A DNA stretch of 64,000 nucleotides from assembly GCA_032622095.1 (NCBI GenBank), contig CP136066.1, positions 64,388,609 to 64,452,608 of the forward strand, read 5' to 3'. The translations under genes and the position numbers were made by a program. Origin of the DNA: Siphonodentalium dalli (taxonomy: Eukaryota; Mollusca; Scaphopoda; Gadilida; Siphonodentaliidae). Under the pieces are notes generated by a model that was not told the DNA's origin, did no database searches, and saw only the letters and a list, made by a program, of their open reading frames with translations. Positions 37,336-49,589 of the stretch are shown piece by piece (positions within the stretch are counted from its first letter, which is position 1; each line of letters starts with the position of its first letter).

Positions 37336-38012
37336 CTTTTTGATCCCTGCGAATGGTAAATGCCCTGGTTGCCAATTCTCCACGTTCGCGTTTGAGTTCC
37401 GGTGGTATATCCGTTCGAACTGACATTTTTGTCTTCCGTATTGGGCATGTTGGTTCTTGTAATGCATTCATAATAGTTTGTTTGTCGCGGTCCGTGGCAA
37501 GTACAATTATAATTGGGTTTGGTGCTCTCACTGTTGCATTATTTCCACGGGCTCGTGTTGGGATGCGGTGTGCATTTACAAGACGGCGCGTTATTTCCGC
37601 AGCAATTTGCGCATTTATATTTAGACTCCTCGTCAGAAAGTTATCTACCACTGAGTAAGTGTCTTCTCTGTTCTCTTCTTTCACACCATAAATCAGTAGG
37701 TTTTTTTTTATATTTCCTATCATGAATCTGCGATCGGACAAGCTCTTTTGCAACTTTCCCAACCATTTCTTCAAGCTGCTTGTACGAGGTTGTAATAACT
37801 TCTTCTTATAAGTAGGTGACAGATTTTTTTAGTTCATTGACATCATGTTCACAGGATTTCAGGTTGCTTTGGATGCTCAGTACTGTGGAGTTCAGAGACG
37901 AAATTTAACTTTTTAGTGACTGAAAGTTGTTATTCGTTTCAACCTTCATTTCTTGCATTATTTTGACAACATCTCCGAGGTTATAGTTAGCTTCTTTCGC
38001 TGTCGCAGACAT
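37250..38012 (-). pseudogene. LINE ORF1-type protein pseudogene
   Basis: Reads right to left from an ATG at 38012-38010. MSATAKEANYNLGDVVKIMQ begins a coiled-coil-like N-terminal part with two in-frame stops. A frameshift in an A-run follows. The 174-codon frame 37774-37250 contains KNLLIYGVKEENREDTYSVV, PNPIIIVLATDRDKQTIMNA and IPPELKRERGELATRAFTIR. A coiled coil followed by an RRM-like/C-terminal domain is the layout of LINE ORF1 proteins (L1 transposase_22 type). These act as RNA chaperones packaging the element RNA. No matching ORF2 lies downstream on the minus strand within 4 kb. It is a solo, dead relic. Family placement is by motif resemblance only. Confidence 0.7.
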
Positions 38013-39240
38013 GCTGGTTCAGTCGTAATTTAGTTACTTTTTTGATAACTGGTTTGCATTAACATTTTCAGTACTGTTTAGTTTGTAGCGAATATAGGTG
38101 ACATGAAATTAAAATAGATGTTAGCTCATTCCCCACTTGTCCTTTCACAAAAGATTTAACGGCGAGTATGTGCCATTTTCAGATTTGTTTGTCGAATGTA
38201 GATTTATATCTCGCCAAGGCCTATAGTTAGAGGTTAATTTAGAAGATAATTACTTGTCAATAATTTCAACGTAATTTGCGCCCGCTTGTTCCTGTTCATG
38301 GGATTATCGGATGAATTTTATCTTTGGAAGGATTTGGTGTTAAACCGTAACGGGATACAAGAAAATCATATATATGTAAATAATCACATATAACGTAAAT
38401 GTGGATATTTATCCCGCCCCTGTAATACGAGTCTCAGCTGTCTGGCCATCGACGCAATCATGTCTGGAATTTTGCGCGCTGATGTAGGTTGTGACGTCAT
38501 GATGTGCATCTTGATGTCATGACACCAATCGCAACTTCTCGGATTATCGTCCTTGCACTAAATAGTTATTTGCTACGGAAATCACAGAGGTTTGCCGATT
38601 GGTAATGACGCCTTTACTGGTTTCACAAGAAGCAATCTTAAAATGATTCGGCGATCTTTCAGTCGGAACTTATAGTTTCCGTTTGTCGGCCTTGAACTTT
38701 GAGAATATATTTCTTCGATCTTTTAGGCGGAAATACATGTACCGTTAGAAAATGGAATATAACATCTAAACGTCCATTAAGGCCCATAGAATCCTCTTTC
38801 GGGACAAATATTTTTAATAATTTTATAAAACATGTAAACAAAACTTGTTCATGCAATTTCAGTTTTTGTTAACCAGAGCTTTGGTTTAATTTACATTCAA
38901 TTTTTAAAATATCTTTGGCTTTAGGAGCACGATGTTACTACATATGATGAAGTATTTCTAACATTTACCGGAACAATGTTTTTTTTTATTTTTGTCCTGG
39001 AACATTTTGCCCAATTACACATTTCGAGGTGGTATTAATCAATATAAAATGGCGGCCGTCGCTAACAATAATTTTTTGGACTCGGCTGACCCTTGAGTTA
39101 TGAATAAATTATTCTATTTTAGGTAAGTTCAATCTATTTTTAGAGTGGGCTGAAGAAATCGATTAGGATATCTCATATCCGCATACGTATACCCTTGGTC
39201 GCTTCGCTTCCGCGGCATTCCGCGGGAGAGCGGGCGCTAT
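38013..39240. other. No gene seen
   Basis: Non-coding. The only sizeable minus frame (38659-38856) has no recognised homology. Confidence 0.45.
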
Positions 39241-39400
39241 AAAATATGCTTTAGAATTAGAATCGTTTATTTGTGTGATAATACAAGTCCGACAATCCCA
39301 ACATGTCAGCTAGTGGAGAACTATTTAGTCTGAAAACCGCGCGGCGATGTCTTCCCATCGCTGTCCACCGATAGCTTCGCATTGGGCGTCGCCTCGTAAA
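39241..39400 (-). mobile_element. Solo LINE 3' tail
   Basis: On the minus strand it reads GCGATGGGAAGACATCGCCG, then CTTGTATTATCACACAAATA and AACGATTCTAATTCTA. This parallels the tail of the LINE at 30795-30970 (GGGAAGACGGCC, AATAAATTATTCATTC). The body is absent, and the macrosatellite begins directly beside it. Confidence 0.45.
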
Positions 39401-42400
39401 GGTTATAAGCAACTAAATACTTGAAATTATACCCCTTGGCATTTGTGTAGGGAAACTCGAGTCGGCATAAAAATAATACCGGCAGCTGAATGATGTATAA
39501 TATCTTCGGTTGTTTAATGTGAAAGAAAAAAGAAATTCATAGGCTATATATGTTAATTCCTCGGCCATTTGTGTGGGATTGTTCGTCAAGCGGCTACATT
39601 GGTCGCCAAATTTGGTTGGGGGTGGGGGTATTTTTCTATATTAAAATTTTGTGCACAAAAGGGGGTAGTTGTGGAAATTCCAATTTATTTCCAGGAATAA
39701 GTATGGTGAGGCACCATTTCTTTTTTGACAACTTATGTCCGACATGGAGTTCTACACGCAAAAGTATTTAAAGTTTGGCTCAGTAGGGTAATGAATCGTC
39801 GGGATGGCTTAACCCTAACACTGTCGCCTATGGGAAATATTTAGTTGATTGTAACCTATAGGCAAAAATAGTGTTTTGGGGTATCATCGGCTTGTAGTGC
39901 AACGAAGTACAGATTTTGGCCACCAATCAAATCAAATCCAAGATTGAACAAAATTAGGGACCCAAAGCGTGTCGAGGCGCCCCATAATCTGACAAATTAA
40001 CCCTTTGCAACAAAATTCAGATTTTATGCCCAAAAATGGGTGTTTTGTAAAAATGAATTATTTGGAACCGATAGTGCACCTTTAATGTCGAAAAGTTGAC
40101 AAACGAGCCCAGCAGCCTCTCGACGTATTTAGTGATCCGTCTATTCTCGATTTGTTATTTGGAGTGGACCGGGAAATTCTAAGGGACACAGCGAACCCCA
40201 GTTTCGAGTCCGAAAAATCGAGGGGGTGGGGTAATTCAAGTTACAAATTTGTCATTTCCTTCCATGTAATGAAATGCGACTTTTTTGCGTCTTGAAGACT
40301 GTTATTACTGGCATCCAGTTACATTGCCAAATCGGCGTTATTATATGTCCCTGTGTGTTTCCCGCGACCAAAACAAACGAGTTTGGACTCGAAAATCGCG
40401 CTTTTTGGGTATTTATGTTGTTTTAAAAAATATTTATGTCAAGTACACTTCACAGCCATTCGACTTCTATTAACAAAATAGCACGTTGTCATGTAAGACA
40501 TAAAACAGGAAAAAAAGAAGCTAGAGTCGCAAATGGTGTGGTGTCTGCTGGGGGTTAAAGTGGAAGATAGGTGCTCCGACGAAATTTTATTTTGCGCCCA
40601 ATGTCTGGAACAGTGCAGGGTTAAATACAACCCAATACAGGGAGAAGTGGTGTAGTTCTTGTCTGGAAAGCAGGTTTTTTATTAATATTATGTTTTCTGT
40701 GACAACTTGATATATGTTCAAGCAAAAATCCACACATTTTTGGTTGCGTATAGGTTATAAGCAACTAAATACTTGAAAGTATGCCCCTTGGCATTTGCGT
40801 AGGGAAACTCGAGTCAGCATAAAAAAAAATACCGGCAGCTGAATGGTGTATAATATCTTCGGTTGTTTAATGTGAAAGAAAAAAGAAATTCATAGGCTAT
40901 GTTAATTCCTCAGCCATTTGTGTGGGATTTGTTCGTCAAGCGGCTACATTGGTCGCCAAATTTGGTAGGGGGTGGGGGTATTTTTCTATATTAAAATTTT
41001 GTGCACAAAAGGGGGTAGTTGTGGAAATGCCAATTTATTTATCCAGGAATAAGTATGGTGAGGCACCATTTCTTTTTTGACAACTTATGTCCGACATGGA
41101 GTTCTACACGCAAAAGTATTTAAAGTTTGGCTCAGTAGGGTAATGAATCGTCGGGATGGCTTGACCCTAACACCATCGCCTATGGGAAATATTTAGTTGA
41201 TTGTAACCTATAGGCAAAAATAGTGTTTTGGGGTATCATCGGCTTGTAGTGCAACGAAGTACAGATTTTGGCCACCAATCAAATCAAATCCAAGATTGAA
41301 CAAAATTAGGGACCCAAAGCGTGTCGAGGCGCCCCATAATCTGACAAATTAACCCTTTGCAACAAAATTCAGATTTTATGCCCAAAAATGGGTGTTTTGT
41401 AAAAATGAATTATTTGGAACCGATAGTGCACCTTTAATGTCGAAAAGTTGACAAACGAGCCCAGCAGCCTCTCGACGTATTTAGTGATCCGTCTATTCTC
41501 GATTTGTTATTTGGAGTGGACCGGGAAATTCTAAGGGACACAGCGAACCCCAGTTTCGAGTCCGAAAAATCGAGGGGGTGGGGTAATTCAAGTTACAAAT
41601 TTGTCATTTCCTTCCATGTAATGAAATGCGACTTTTTTGCGTCTTGAAGACTGTTATTACTGGCATCCAGTTACATTGCCAAATCGGCGTTATTATATGT
41701 CCCTGTGTGTTTCCCGCGACCAAAACAAACGAGTTTCGACTCGAAAATCGCGCTTTTTGGGTATTTATGTTGTTTTAAAAAATATTTATGTCAAGTACAC
41801 TTCACAGCCATTCGACTTCTATTAACAAAATAGCACGTTGTCATGTAAAACATAAAACAGGAAAAAAGTGGCTAGAGTCCCAAATGGTGTGGAGTCTGCT
41901 GGGGGTTAAAGTGGAAGATAGGTGCTCCGACGAAATTTTATTTTGCGCCCAATGTCTGGAACAGTGCAGGGTTAAATACAACCCAATACAGGGAGAAGTG
42001 GTGTAGTTCTTGTCTGGAAAGCAGGTTTTTTATTAATATTATGTTTTCTGTGACAACTTGATATATGTTCAAGCAAAAATCCACACATTTTTGGTTGCGT
42101 ATAGGTTATAAGCAACTAAATACTTGAAAGTATGCCCCTTGGCATTTGCGTAGGGAAACTCGAGTCAGCATAAAAAAAAATACCGGCAGCTGAATGGTGT
42201 ATAATATCTTCGGTTGTTTAATGTGAAAGAAAAAAGAAATTCATAGGCTATGTTAATTCCTCAGCCATTTGTGTGGGATTTGTTCGTCAAGCGGCTACAT
42301 TGGTCGCCAAATTTGGTAGGGGGTGGGGGTATTTTTCTATATTAAAATTTTGTGCACAAAAGGGGGTAGTTGTGGAAATGCCAATTTATTTATCCAGGAA

Positions 42401-43915
42401 TAAGTATGGTGAGGCACCATTTCTTTTTTGACAACTTATGTCCGACATGGAGTTCTACACGCAAAAGTATTTAAAGTTTGGCTCAGTAGGGTAATGAATC
42501 GTCGGGATGGCTTGACCCTAACACCATCGCCTATGGGAAATATTTAGTTGATTGTAACCTATAGGCAAAAATAGTGTTTTGGGGTATCATCGGCTTGTAG
42601 TGCAACGAAGTACAGATTTTGGCCACCAATCAAATCAAATCCAAGATTGAACAAAATTAGGGACCCAAAGCGTGTCGAGGCGCCCCATAATCTGACAAAT
42701 TAACCCTTTGCAACAAAATTCAGATTTTATGCCCAAAAATGGGTGTTTTGTAAAAATGAATTATTTGGAACCGATAGTGCACCTTTAATGTCGAAAAGTT
42801 GACAAACGAGCCCAGCAGCCTCTCGACGTATTTAGTGATCCGTCTATTCTCGATTTGTTATTTGGAGTGGACCGGGAAATTCTAAGGGACACAGCGAACC
42901 CCAGTTTCGAGTCCGAAAAATCGAGGGGGTGGGGTAATTCAAGTTACAAATTTGTCATTTCCTTCCATGTAATGAAATGCGACTTTTTTGCGTCTTGAAG
43001 ACTGTTATTACTGGCATCCAGTTACATTGCCAAATCGGCGTTATTATATGTCCCTGTGTGTTTCCCGCGACCAAAACAAACGAGTTTCGACTCGAAAATC
43101 GCGCTTTTTGGGTATTTATGTTGTTTAAAAAAATATTTATGTCAAGTACACTTCACAGCCATTCGACTTCTATTAACAAAATAGCACGTTGTCATGTAAA
43201 ACATAAAACAGGGAAAAAAGAAGCTAGAGTCGCAAATGGTGTGGTGTCTGCTGGGGGTTAAAGTGGAAGATAGGTGCTCCGACGAAATTTTATTTTGCGC
43301 CCAATGTCTGGAACAGTGCAGGGTTAAATACAACCCAATACAGGGAGAAGTGGTGTAGTTCTTGTCTGGAAAGCAGGTTTTTTATTAATATTATGTTTTC
43401 TGTGACAACTTGATATATGTTCAAGCAAAAATCCACACATTTTTGGTTGCGTATAGGTTATAAGCAACTAAATACTTGAAAGTATGCCCCTTGGCATTTG
43501 CGTAGGGAAACTCGAGTCAGCATAAAAAAAAATACCGGCAGCTGAATGGTGTATAATATCTTCGGTTGTTTAATGTGAAAGAAAAAAGAAATTCATAGGC
43601 TATGTTAATTCCTCAGCCATTTGTGTGGGATTTGTTCGTCAAGCGGCTACATTGGTCGCCAAATTTGGTAGGGGGTGGGGGTATATTTCTATATTCTAAA
43701 ATTTTGTGCACAAAAGGGGGTAGTTGTGGAAATGCCAATTTATTTCCAGGAATAAGTATGGTGAGGCACCATTTCTTTTTTGACAACTTATGTCCGACAT
43801 GGAGTTCTACACGCAAAAGTATTTAAAGTTTGGCTCAGTAGCGTAATGAATCGTCGGGATGGCTTAACCCTAACACTGTCGCCTATGGGAAATATTTAGT
43901 TGATTGTAACCTATA
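39401..43915 (+). repeat. 1,352-bp macrosatellite, 3.3 tandem copies
   Basis: Copies start at 39401, 40753, 42104 and 43456 with the phrase GGTTATAAGCAACTAAATAC; the fourth stops at 43915. Copies 2 and 3 are nearly identical. Copies 1 and 4 share variants absent from 2 and 3 (AACACTGTCGCC against AACACCATCGCC, and ATTTATTTCCAGG against ATTTATTTATCCAGG). The longest frames in a unit are about 60-94 codons (for example starting MRLEDCYYWHPVTLPNRRYY) and are not recognised. A remote coding origin of the unit cannot be excluded. Confidence 0.97.
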
Positions 43916-44189
43916 AACTACCTGAACTATATATAAACCCAGCTGGTGAATACCACCCCCGTTGTCGGAATAGGAGCCGGACGAAGTTTACTGTTTGACG
44001 GTAAACTGTCGCGAAAGAACAACCATTCAGGCGAATTGTATTTGCTGTCTAGTATGAGGAAGATAGGGGCTGACTCCACCCCCATGCGTACCACAATAGG
44101 AGATAGAGGTACCAAACAGACTTCCAGCAACACGTTTGCACCATCGCACTATATTGCAACATGTACAAGTAAGCACGAAACAGGATCGA
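43916..44189. other. Unique spacer with an unrecognised 84-codon frame
   Basis: The plus frame 43946-44200 (beginning MNTTPVVGIGAGRSLLFDGK) overlaps a 68-codon minus frame. Neither shows a recognised domain. It lies between two repeats and may be a transposon fragment. Confidence 0.35.
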
Positions 44190-44640
44190 AGCAAGCCTGA
44201 GTTTAGCGTGTCTGTCATTTGCAGAATGAGGTCCACAACGGGTGAATTAACTGACTATATCCCGCATAGCGGGCTAGCATCACTAAATACACCATGTGGG
44301 ACCTCATTTTGCTTAGGCCTCATCTTCTCCGGAAAGTTTCTTTATAATACATTTTTATAGAAATATAGATTCTCACTCTTTTTTTGTTTAGTTTTTCTAT
44401 ATCCCCAAATTGGAAGACGAGTCATTGAATAATCGCGGTTCCCAATGGGTGTACATCACAATATTCTCCATTTGGGAACTTCAATCTGAGTCTATGTCTC
44501 CCATACCAGTTGATGCCTATACAGAATGGGGTCCCCAGGGGTGCGCTATGCGGAATATCGTTACTAAATTCACGCTATGTGGACACCATTCTGCAAATGA
44601 CAGGCCCACTAAACTTAGGCTTGTGTGGAAGAGTTTCCAA
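44190..44640. mobile_element. Foldback element, family F, copy 2
   Basis: AGCCTGAGTTTAGCGTGTCT at the left is mirrored by GGCCCACTAAACTTAGGCTT at the right. Internal GAATGAGGTCC hairpins surround CCCGCATAGCGGGCTAGCAT. The interior (TTTAGTTTTTCTATATCCCC, CAATGGGTGTACAT) is shared with 45345-45692. Confidence 0.78.
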
Positions 44641-44658
44641 AAATTAATACTCATACTG

Positions 44659-45122
44659 GCGTGCTTGAGGGTATCACCCCCCCCTTTTCGGTACGCGGGA
44701 TTCAGGGTGTTTTGAAGCCGTACGCGGGATTCATACCCCGGAATTAACTGGTATTCGGGTTCAAGCAAAACGTCTTGGACGCAGGTTTGGATGGCGCAAA
44801 ATAATATTTTGTGCTAGTTATCAGTATGAATGAGTGGGTAGAATAGCTTATTCGACCACCATGCCATCATAAAGTATCATTAATCGTATCATAACGGCCT
44901 CATAACGCCCATAATACTCTACTCCAATATCATGTCAGGTATAATGGATCATAATGTGTCTATGTAACTTCTGCTTGTATCTGTCTGATATTAAAACATT
45001 AAATGTGTATGTCATTTATCGCATATTATTTCTTAGCATGTATTCAGGATTTACCCCCCAAAATTAACTGGTATTCAGGATTCAGGGGGGAGGGTGACCC
45101 GGTGGTGATACCCTCATGCTTG
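44659..45122. mobile_element. Inverted-repeat element (GCTTGAGGGTATCACC ends)
   Basis: GCTTGAGGGTATCACC at the left is mirrored by GGTGATACCCTCATGC at the right. Directly repeated GGGATTCA and GAATTAACTGGTATTC-like motifs lie inside. No coding capacity. Confidence 0.65.
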
Positions 45123-45344
45123 TTTGGTCGACAGGAGTATACCTATTTGGTAAATTGGGCGTAAACATCAGTAGCGTACATGTACACGCAGTACAGATCG
45201 AGCCAAAATCGATGTACGAGAAACACGGATCTACATTATTGATATACTCTATAAATAAACTGTATAGCAATTGTGTAACTGTTTTCACGTGTACCGCTGA
45301 AATGAGACAGACGTTTGTTTTCACCATACCTGTACTATAGATTA
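45123..45344. other. Spacer between two mobile elements
   Basis: Short chance frames only. Confidence 0.35.
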
Positions 45345-45692
45345 AAAAGCAAGCATCACTAAATTCACCCTCTGTGGACCTCATTCTGCTTAGGCCTCAT
45401 CTTCACTGGAAAGTTTCTTTATTATCAAATTTGAAACTTCTTCAAGATTCTATTACTTTTTTAGTTTAGTTTCTCTATAATCCCCAAATTGGCAGACGAC
45501 ACATTGCATAATCGAGGTTGTCAATGGGTGTACATTACAATATTCATCATTTGGGAACTTCAATCTGAGTCTAATTCTCCCGCAGCAGACGTGACCATCC
45601 ATAATGAGGTCCAAAGATAGTGAATTTGGTGGTGCTAGCCCGCTGGGGACCTCATTCTGCAAATGATAGGCACACTAAACTCAGGCTTGTTA
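45345..45692. mobile_element. Foldback element, family F, copy 3
   Basis: The left end has lost its outer arm and starts within AGCATCACTAAATTCACCCT. The right end is complete (CACACTAAACTCAGGCTTGT). The interior is about 80% alike to copy 2 by eye. Confidence 0.75.
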
Positions 45693-45732
45693 ACAAGGAA
45701 CACTCTTTATCATTGAAGTGAGACAGACTCTC

Positions 45733-45738
45733 TTTATT
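45733..45738 (-). terminator. Polyadenylation signal of gene B
   Basis: AATAAA on the minus strand lies 29 bases after the gene B stop codon (TAA, ending at 45767). The spacing is short but workable. Gene B then ends against foldback copy 3. Confidence 0.5.
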
Positions 45739-45766
45739 TACATCATATAGGAAATATAAAAGCTCT

Positions 45767-45975
45767 TTAGCTGGTTTCAATTTTGCGAAAAGAAGTGGGA
45801 CAAACGTTCTCCAGCCCTGCTTTTTGTCTTCGTTTCTTGATCGCCTGCCTGATTCTCTTCACACCGAACACGACATGGATGACCGGGATACTTGCTGCGC
45901 CCACTCCCACGATTATCGGAAGGGCGACAATACCTCCGACCACCACGCCAGATCCTATGGCGACGAGTTTCGCAA
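45767..45975 (-). CDS. RBR-type E3 ubiquitin ligase, gene B terminal exon (C-terminal anchor)
   Basis: On the minus strand the acceptor TTTTCTTGTTACAG is followed by TTGCGAAACTCGTCG, identical in phase to gene A exon 3. The product is VAKLVAIGSGVVVGGIVALP, then IIVGVGAASIPVIHVVFGVK, then RIRQAIKKRRQKAGLENVCP and a short tail to TAA at 45769-45767. It is the paralogous hydrophobic anchor with a basic flank. It belongs with the RING2 exon at 62811-62958: that exon ends with one spare base (phase 1) and this one needs it. The 16.8-kb intron between them contains a 14.3-kb insertion. The frame is intact, so gene B may be functional despite the long intron. Confidence 0.88.
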
Positions 45976-46019
45976 CTGTAACAAGAAAACCATGATCAGA
46001 AATGCTAACCCATATAAAA

Positions 46020-46320
46020 ATGTACCTGGGTAAATCTTGGTGTTTACCTAGGTATACCCCGGTACATATAGGTTTTACCCTGGTTCCACCCAGGTCACAC
46101 CCAGGTTACACCCAGGTAAATCAGGGATTTATATAGATTTACCCAGGTGTTTTCTATATATGTTAGGTATAAACCCCAGTTTACCCGGGTTTTTACGGAT
46201 TTACACCCAGGTATTTACACCAGGTATTTACACCCAGGTATTTACACCAGGGTTTCGCCCAGGTATTTACTACAGTGTTCACCCGGATATATACACCTGT
46301 GGTATTTTGTTAAACTGTAT
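46020..46320. repeat. Left subterminal repeats of the 14.3-kb element
   Basis: Irregular repeats of TTACACCCAGGTA and TTTACACCAGGTA, with some in the reverse sense (TACCTGGGTAAA). They are related to the right subterminal array. Confidence 0.8.
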
Positions 46321-46329
46321 AATCTGCAT

Positions 46330-48115
46330 TGAAGTCACCTTATTAACCCTTTCTATATTACAGCACCATTGTCGTGTAGTTACCTTATTAACCATTCTAT
46401 ATTAAATCATTAATTGACAGGTAGTTACCTTATTAACCCTTTCTATACTAAGTAACATTGGTGAGTAGTTACATTATTAACCCTTTCTATATTAAAGCAC
46501 CATTGATGTAAGTTACCTTATTAACCCTTTCTTTATTAAAGCATTATTGACGCGTAGTTACCTTATTAACCCTTTCTATATTAAAATATCATTGATGTGT
46601 AGTTACAATGTTAACCCTTTCTATAGTATAGCATCATTGGCGGGTAGTTGGCTCCTTAACTGTGTATATACCAAAGTATCATTGTCGTATATAGTTACCT
46701 TATTAACCCTTTCTATACTAAGTACCGTTGGCGTGTAGTTGCCTTATTAACCCTTTCTATATTAAAGCATTAATTGACAGGTAGTTACCTTATTAACCCT
46801 TTCTATACTAAGTATCATTGGTGAGTAGTTGCATTATTAACCCTTTCTATATTAAAGCGCCATTGGCGGGTAGTTACCTTATTAACCATTTATGTATTAA
46901 AGCATTATTGACGTGTAGTTACCTTATTATAACCCTCTCTATATTAAAGCATCATTATTGCTGGGTAGTTATCTTATTAACCCGTTCTATACTAAGTATC
47001 ATTGGTGAGTAGTTACAGTATTAACCCTTTCTATATTAAAGCATCATTGACGTGAAGTTACCTTATTAACCATTTCTGTATTAAAGCAGCATTGACATGT
47101 AGTTGTTAACCCTTTCTATATTAAAGCATCGTTGACGGGTAGTTGCCTAATTAACCCTCTATATACTAAAGTATCATTGTCGTGTAGTTACCTTACCAAC
47201 CCTTTCTATACTAAGTATCATTGGCGTGTAGTTACCTTATTAACCTTTTCTATATTAAAGCATTAATTGACAGGTAGTTACATTAAACAACCCTTTCTAT
47301 ACTAAGTATCATTGGTGAGTAGTTACATTATAAACCATTTCTATATTAAAGCGCCATTGACGGGTAATTACCTTATTAACCATTTTTGTATCAAAGCATC
47401 ATTGACGTGCAGTTACCATATTATAACACATTCTATATTAAAGCATCATTGACTGATAGTTACCATATTAACCCTTTCTATATTAAAGCACCATTGGCGT
47501 GTAATTACCTTATTAACCCTTTCTACGTTGAAGCAATAATTGACAGGCAGTTACCTTATTAACCCTTTTTATAATGAGTATCATTGGTGATTAGTTACAT
47601 TATTAACCCTTTCTACAATAAAGCATCATTGACATGTAGTTATCATAGTAGCCAGTTATATATTAAAGCATCATGGACGGTAGTTACCATATTAACCCTT
47701 TCTATATTAAAGCACCATTGGCGTGTAATTACCATATTAACCCTTTCTATATTAAAACATCATTGACGTGTAGTTACCCTATTAGCCCTTTCTATATTTA
47801 AGCATCATTGACGTGTAGAACTTTATCTTATTAACCCTTTCTTTATTAAAGCATCATTGACATGTAGTTACCTTAGAAACCATTTCTACACTAAAGCATT
47901 ATTGACGGGTAGTTACCTTATTAACCCTTTCTATATTAAAGCATCATTGACAAGAAGTTAAATTATTAACCTTCTATAATAAGTATCATTGCCGTGTAGT
48001 TAGTTACCTTATAAAACCTTTCTATATTAAGACGTCGATCATTGACGGGTAGTTGTTACCTTATTAATCATTTATGTATTCAAGCATCATTGACGAGTAG
48101 TTACCTTATTACTTG
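46330..48115 (+). repeat. ~46-bp satellite, about 38 units
   Basis: The unit reads GTAGTTACCTTATTAACCCT, then TTCTATATTAAAGCATCATT and GACGT, with many substitutions and small indels. Variants with TACTAAGTATCATTGGTGAG recur at intervals of several units, indicating higher-order structure. Frames inside are repeat translations. Confidence 0.95.
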
Positions 48116-48835
48116 AAGTTTATTATGACAGTATGACAATACACTACCCCGGACAAATGAAGCAATATCATACTTTATCTAACAGCCTAGCTATAATTAG
48201 TGAACATTAAACTGACAAACAGACAATTTTCAGGGCCATTATTTAATATTAAAGGGATACAAAATAAAGAGATTTCTAATTATCAGTAAGAATTATTCTC
48301 TAAGTGATACTTATTATTTCAAATAAATGATTGCATATACTATAGTAGACCATATACCAACAGGAAAATATTAGTGAATACAATTATTGTGTTTCAAAAT
48401 TCGTTTCGTTTCGTTTCTGCAGCCAAATTACAATCTTAACTTTTAGTTATCGTTCTTCAAAATGGAGCGCGGATAATTCCTTGTGGTATTTTGAGTTAAT
48501 TTTGTCGCGAATCAACGCGGATTGACAGAAGGAAATGGTGTATTGGCTACAAACGGATAAACTGTGGACTTATATATAAGATTCGCCGATTTCTCCCCAT
48601 GGATGTGCGCAAATATCGAAAAAGACTGAATTTCATGTGACAAAAAATATTTCAATTCCCGGAACAGTAAGAATTAAGCTGCGATAACGAAACGGATCAA
48701 CTATAGTATTGAACAGTACCTCAGCTACCTGGCCATAACCAGAATATTTTCTCAAAATTGAATTTGTGGTACCGGTACAATCATGATGTAGTGCCAGTGG
48801 CCTGCTCATAATGCACCTGTCCAGAAGAAGAAGAA
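48116..48835. other. No gene seen
   Basis: Non-coding stretch between the satellite and the LINE fragment. Confidence 0.4.
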
Positions 48836-49357
48836 TTGAGAAGTTTGAAGATCATCATCATGGACTACGCAGACACCATCTGGGACCCCTACCAACAAAA
48901 TCACATCGACAAGCTGGAAAGAATCCAGCGTAGAGCAGCCCGTTTCATTAAAAGAGACTATAAGAGCAAAGAAGATGGATATATGACCAAGATCCTCTAC
49001 GAGCTAGATTTACCAACATTGCAGAAACGGCGGAAAATAAATCGGCTGGGATTCATGAGTAAGGTGGTGGGTGGATTGGTCCCGGCTATACCGCCTAATC
49101 AATACTTTACACCCGAAACAAGGCGTCTTAGATCGCAGAGCAAAGTTCTGACAGGCTACGTCACCAGCCAAATTCCTCGGCACCTAATTTAAAGGAACAA
49201 CAGTCAGTGCTACGAGGCTATACCATACGTGTCAGCTCAGTTCGCTAATTCCACATTTGTTCGAACTATATGCGACTGGAATCAGCTGAAGGAATCCTTA
49301 ATCCTACAACAACAGCCTGTGGATTCCTTCAAGAGTGCGCTGAAGGAAAAGATCTGA
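48836..49357 (+). pseudogene. LINE reverse transcriptase C-terminal fragment
   Basis: IMDYADTIWDPYQQNHIDKL, then ERIQRRAARFIKRDY and LYELDLPTLQKRRKINRLGF, are thumb-region motifs of a jockey/CR1-like RT. The first frame stops at 49190. A shifted frame continues RNNSQCYEAIPYVSAQFANS, then VRTICDWNQL and SFKSALKEKI, to TGA at 49355-49357. The catalytic domain is missing. It is a 5'-truncated copy with one frameshift, of a different LINE lineage from the copies at 28-33 kb. Confidence 0.87.
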
Positions 49358-49589
49358 GACTCTCTCGCCCGCTGCGAAATTACCATAATTGGGATCTGCA
49401 GCGTAACCATTCAGATTCAGATTGATCCACGATAGTAAGGGGTCAGTACATGTAGTAAGTACTGATAGTGATAAGCCTGCTGTACAATAATACTACTTTT
49501 GCTGTTTTACTGGTCTTAACTGAGTACTGTGTCAATGTGACATTGTTAATTCAGTTCCACTCTAATGTACATTAACTGGCAATGATGCA

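Noticed and set aside
40285-43333. Conserved small proteins repeated in each macrosatellite copy
   Set aside because: Conservation follows from recent tandem duplication; frames break differently between copies and no domain is recognised.
43946-44200. 84-codon plus-strand gene next to the macrosatellite
   Set aside because: It overlaps a minus frame of similar length, is squeezed between repeats, and has no domain I recognise.
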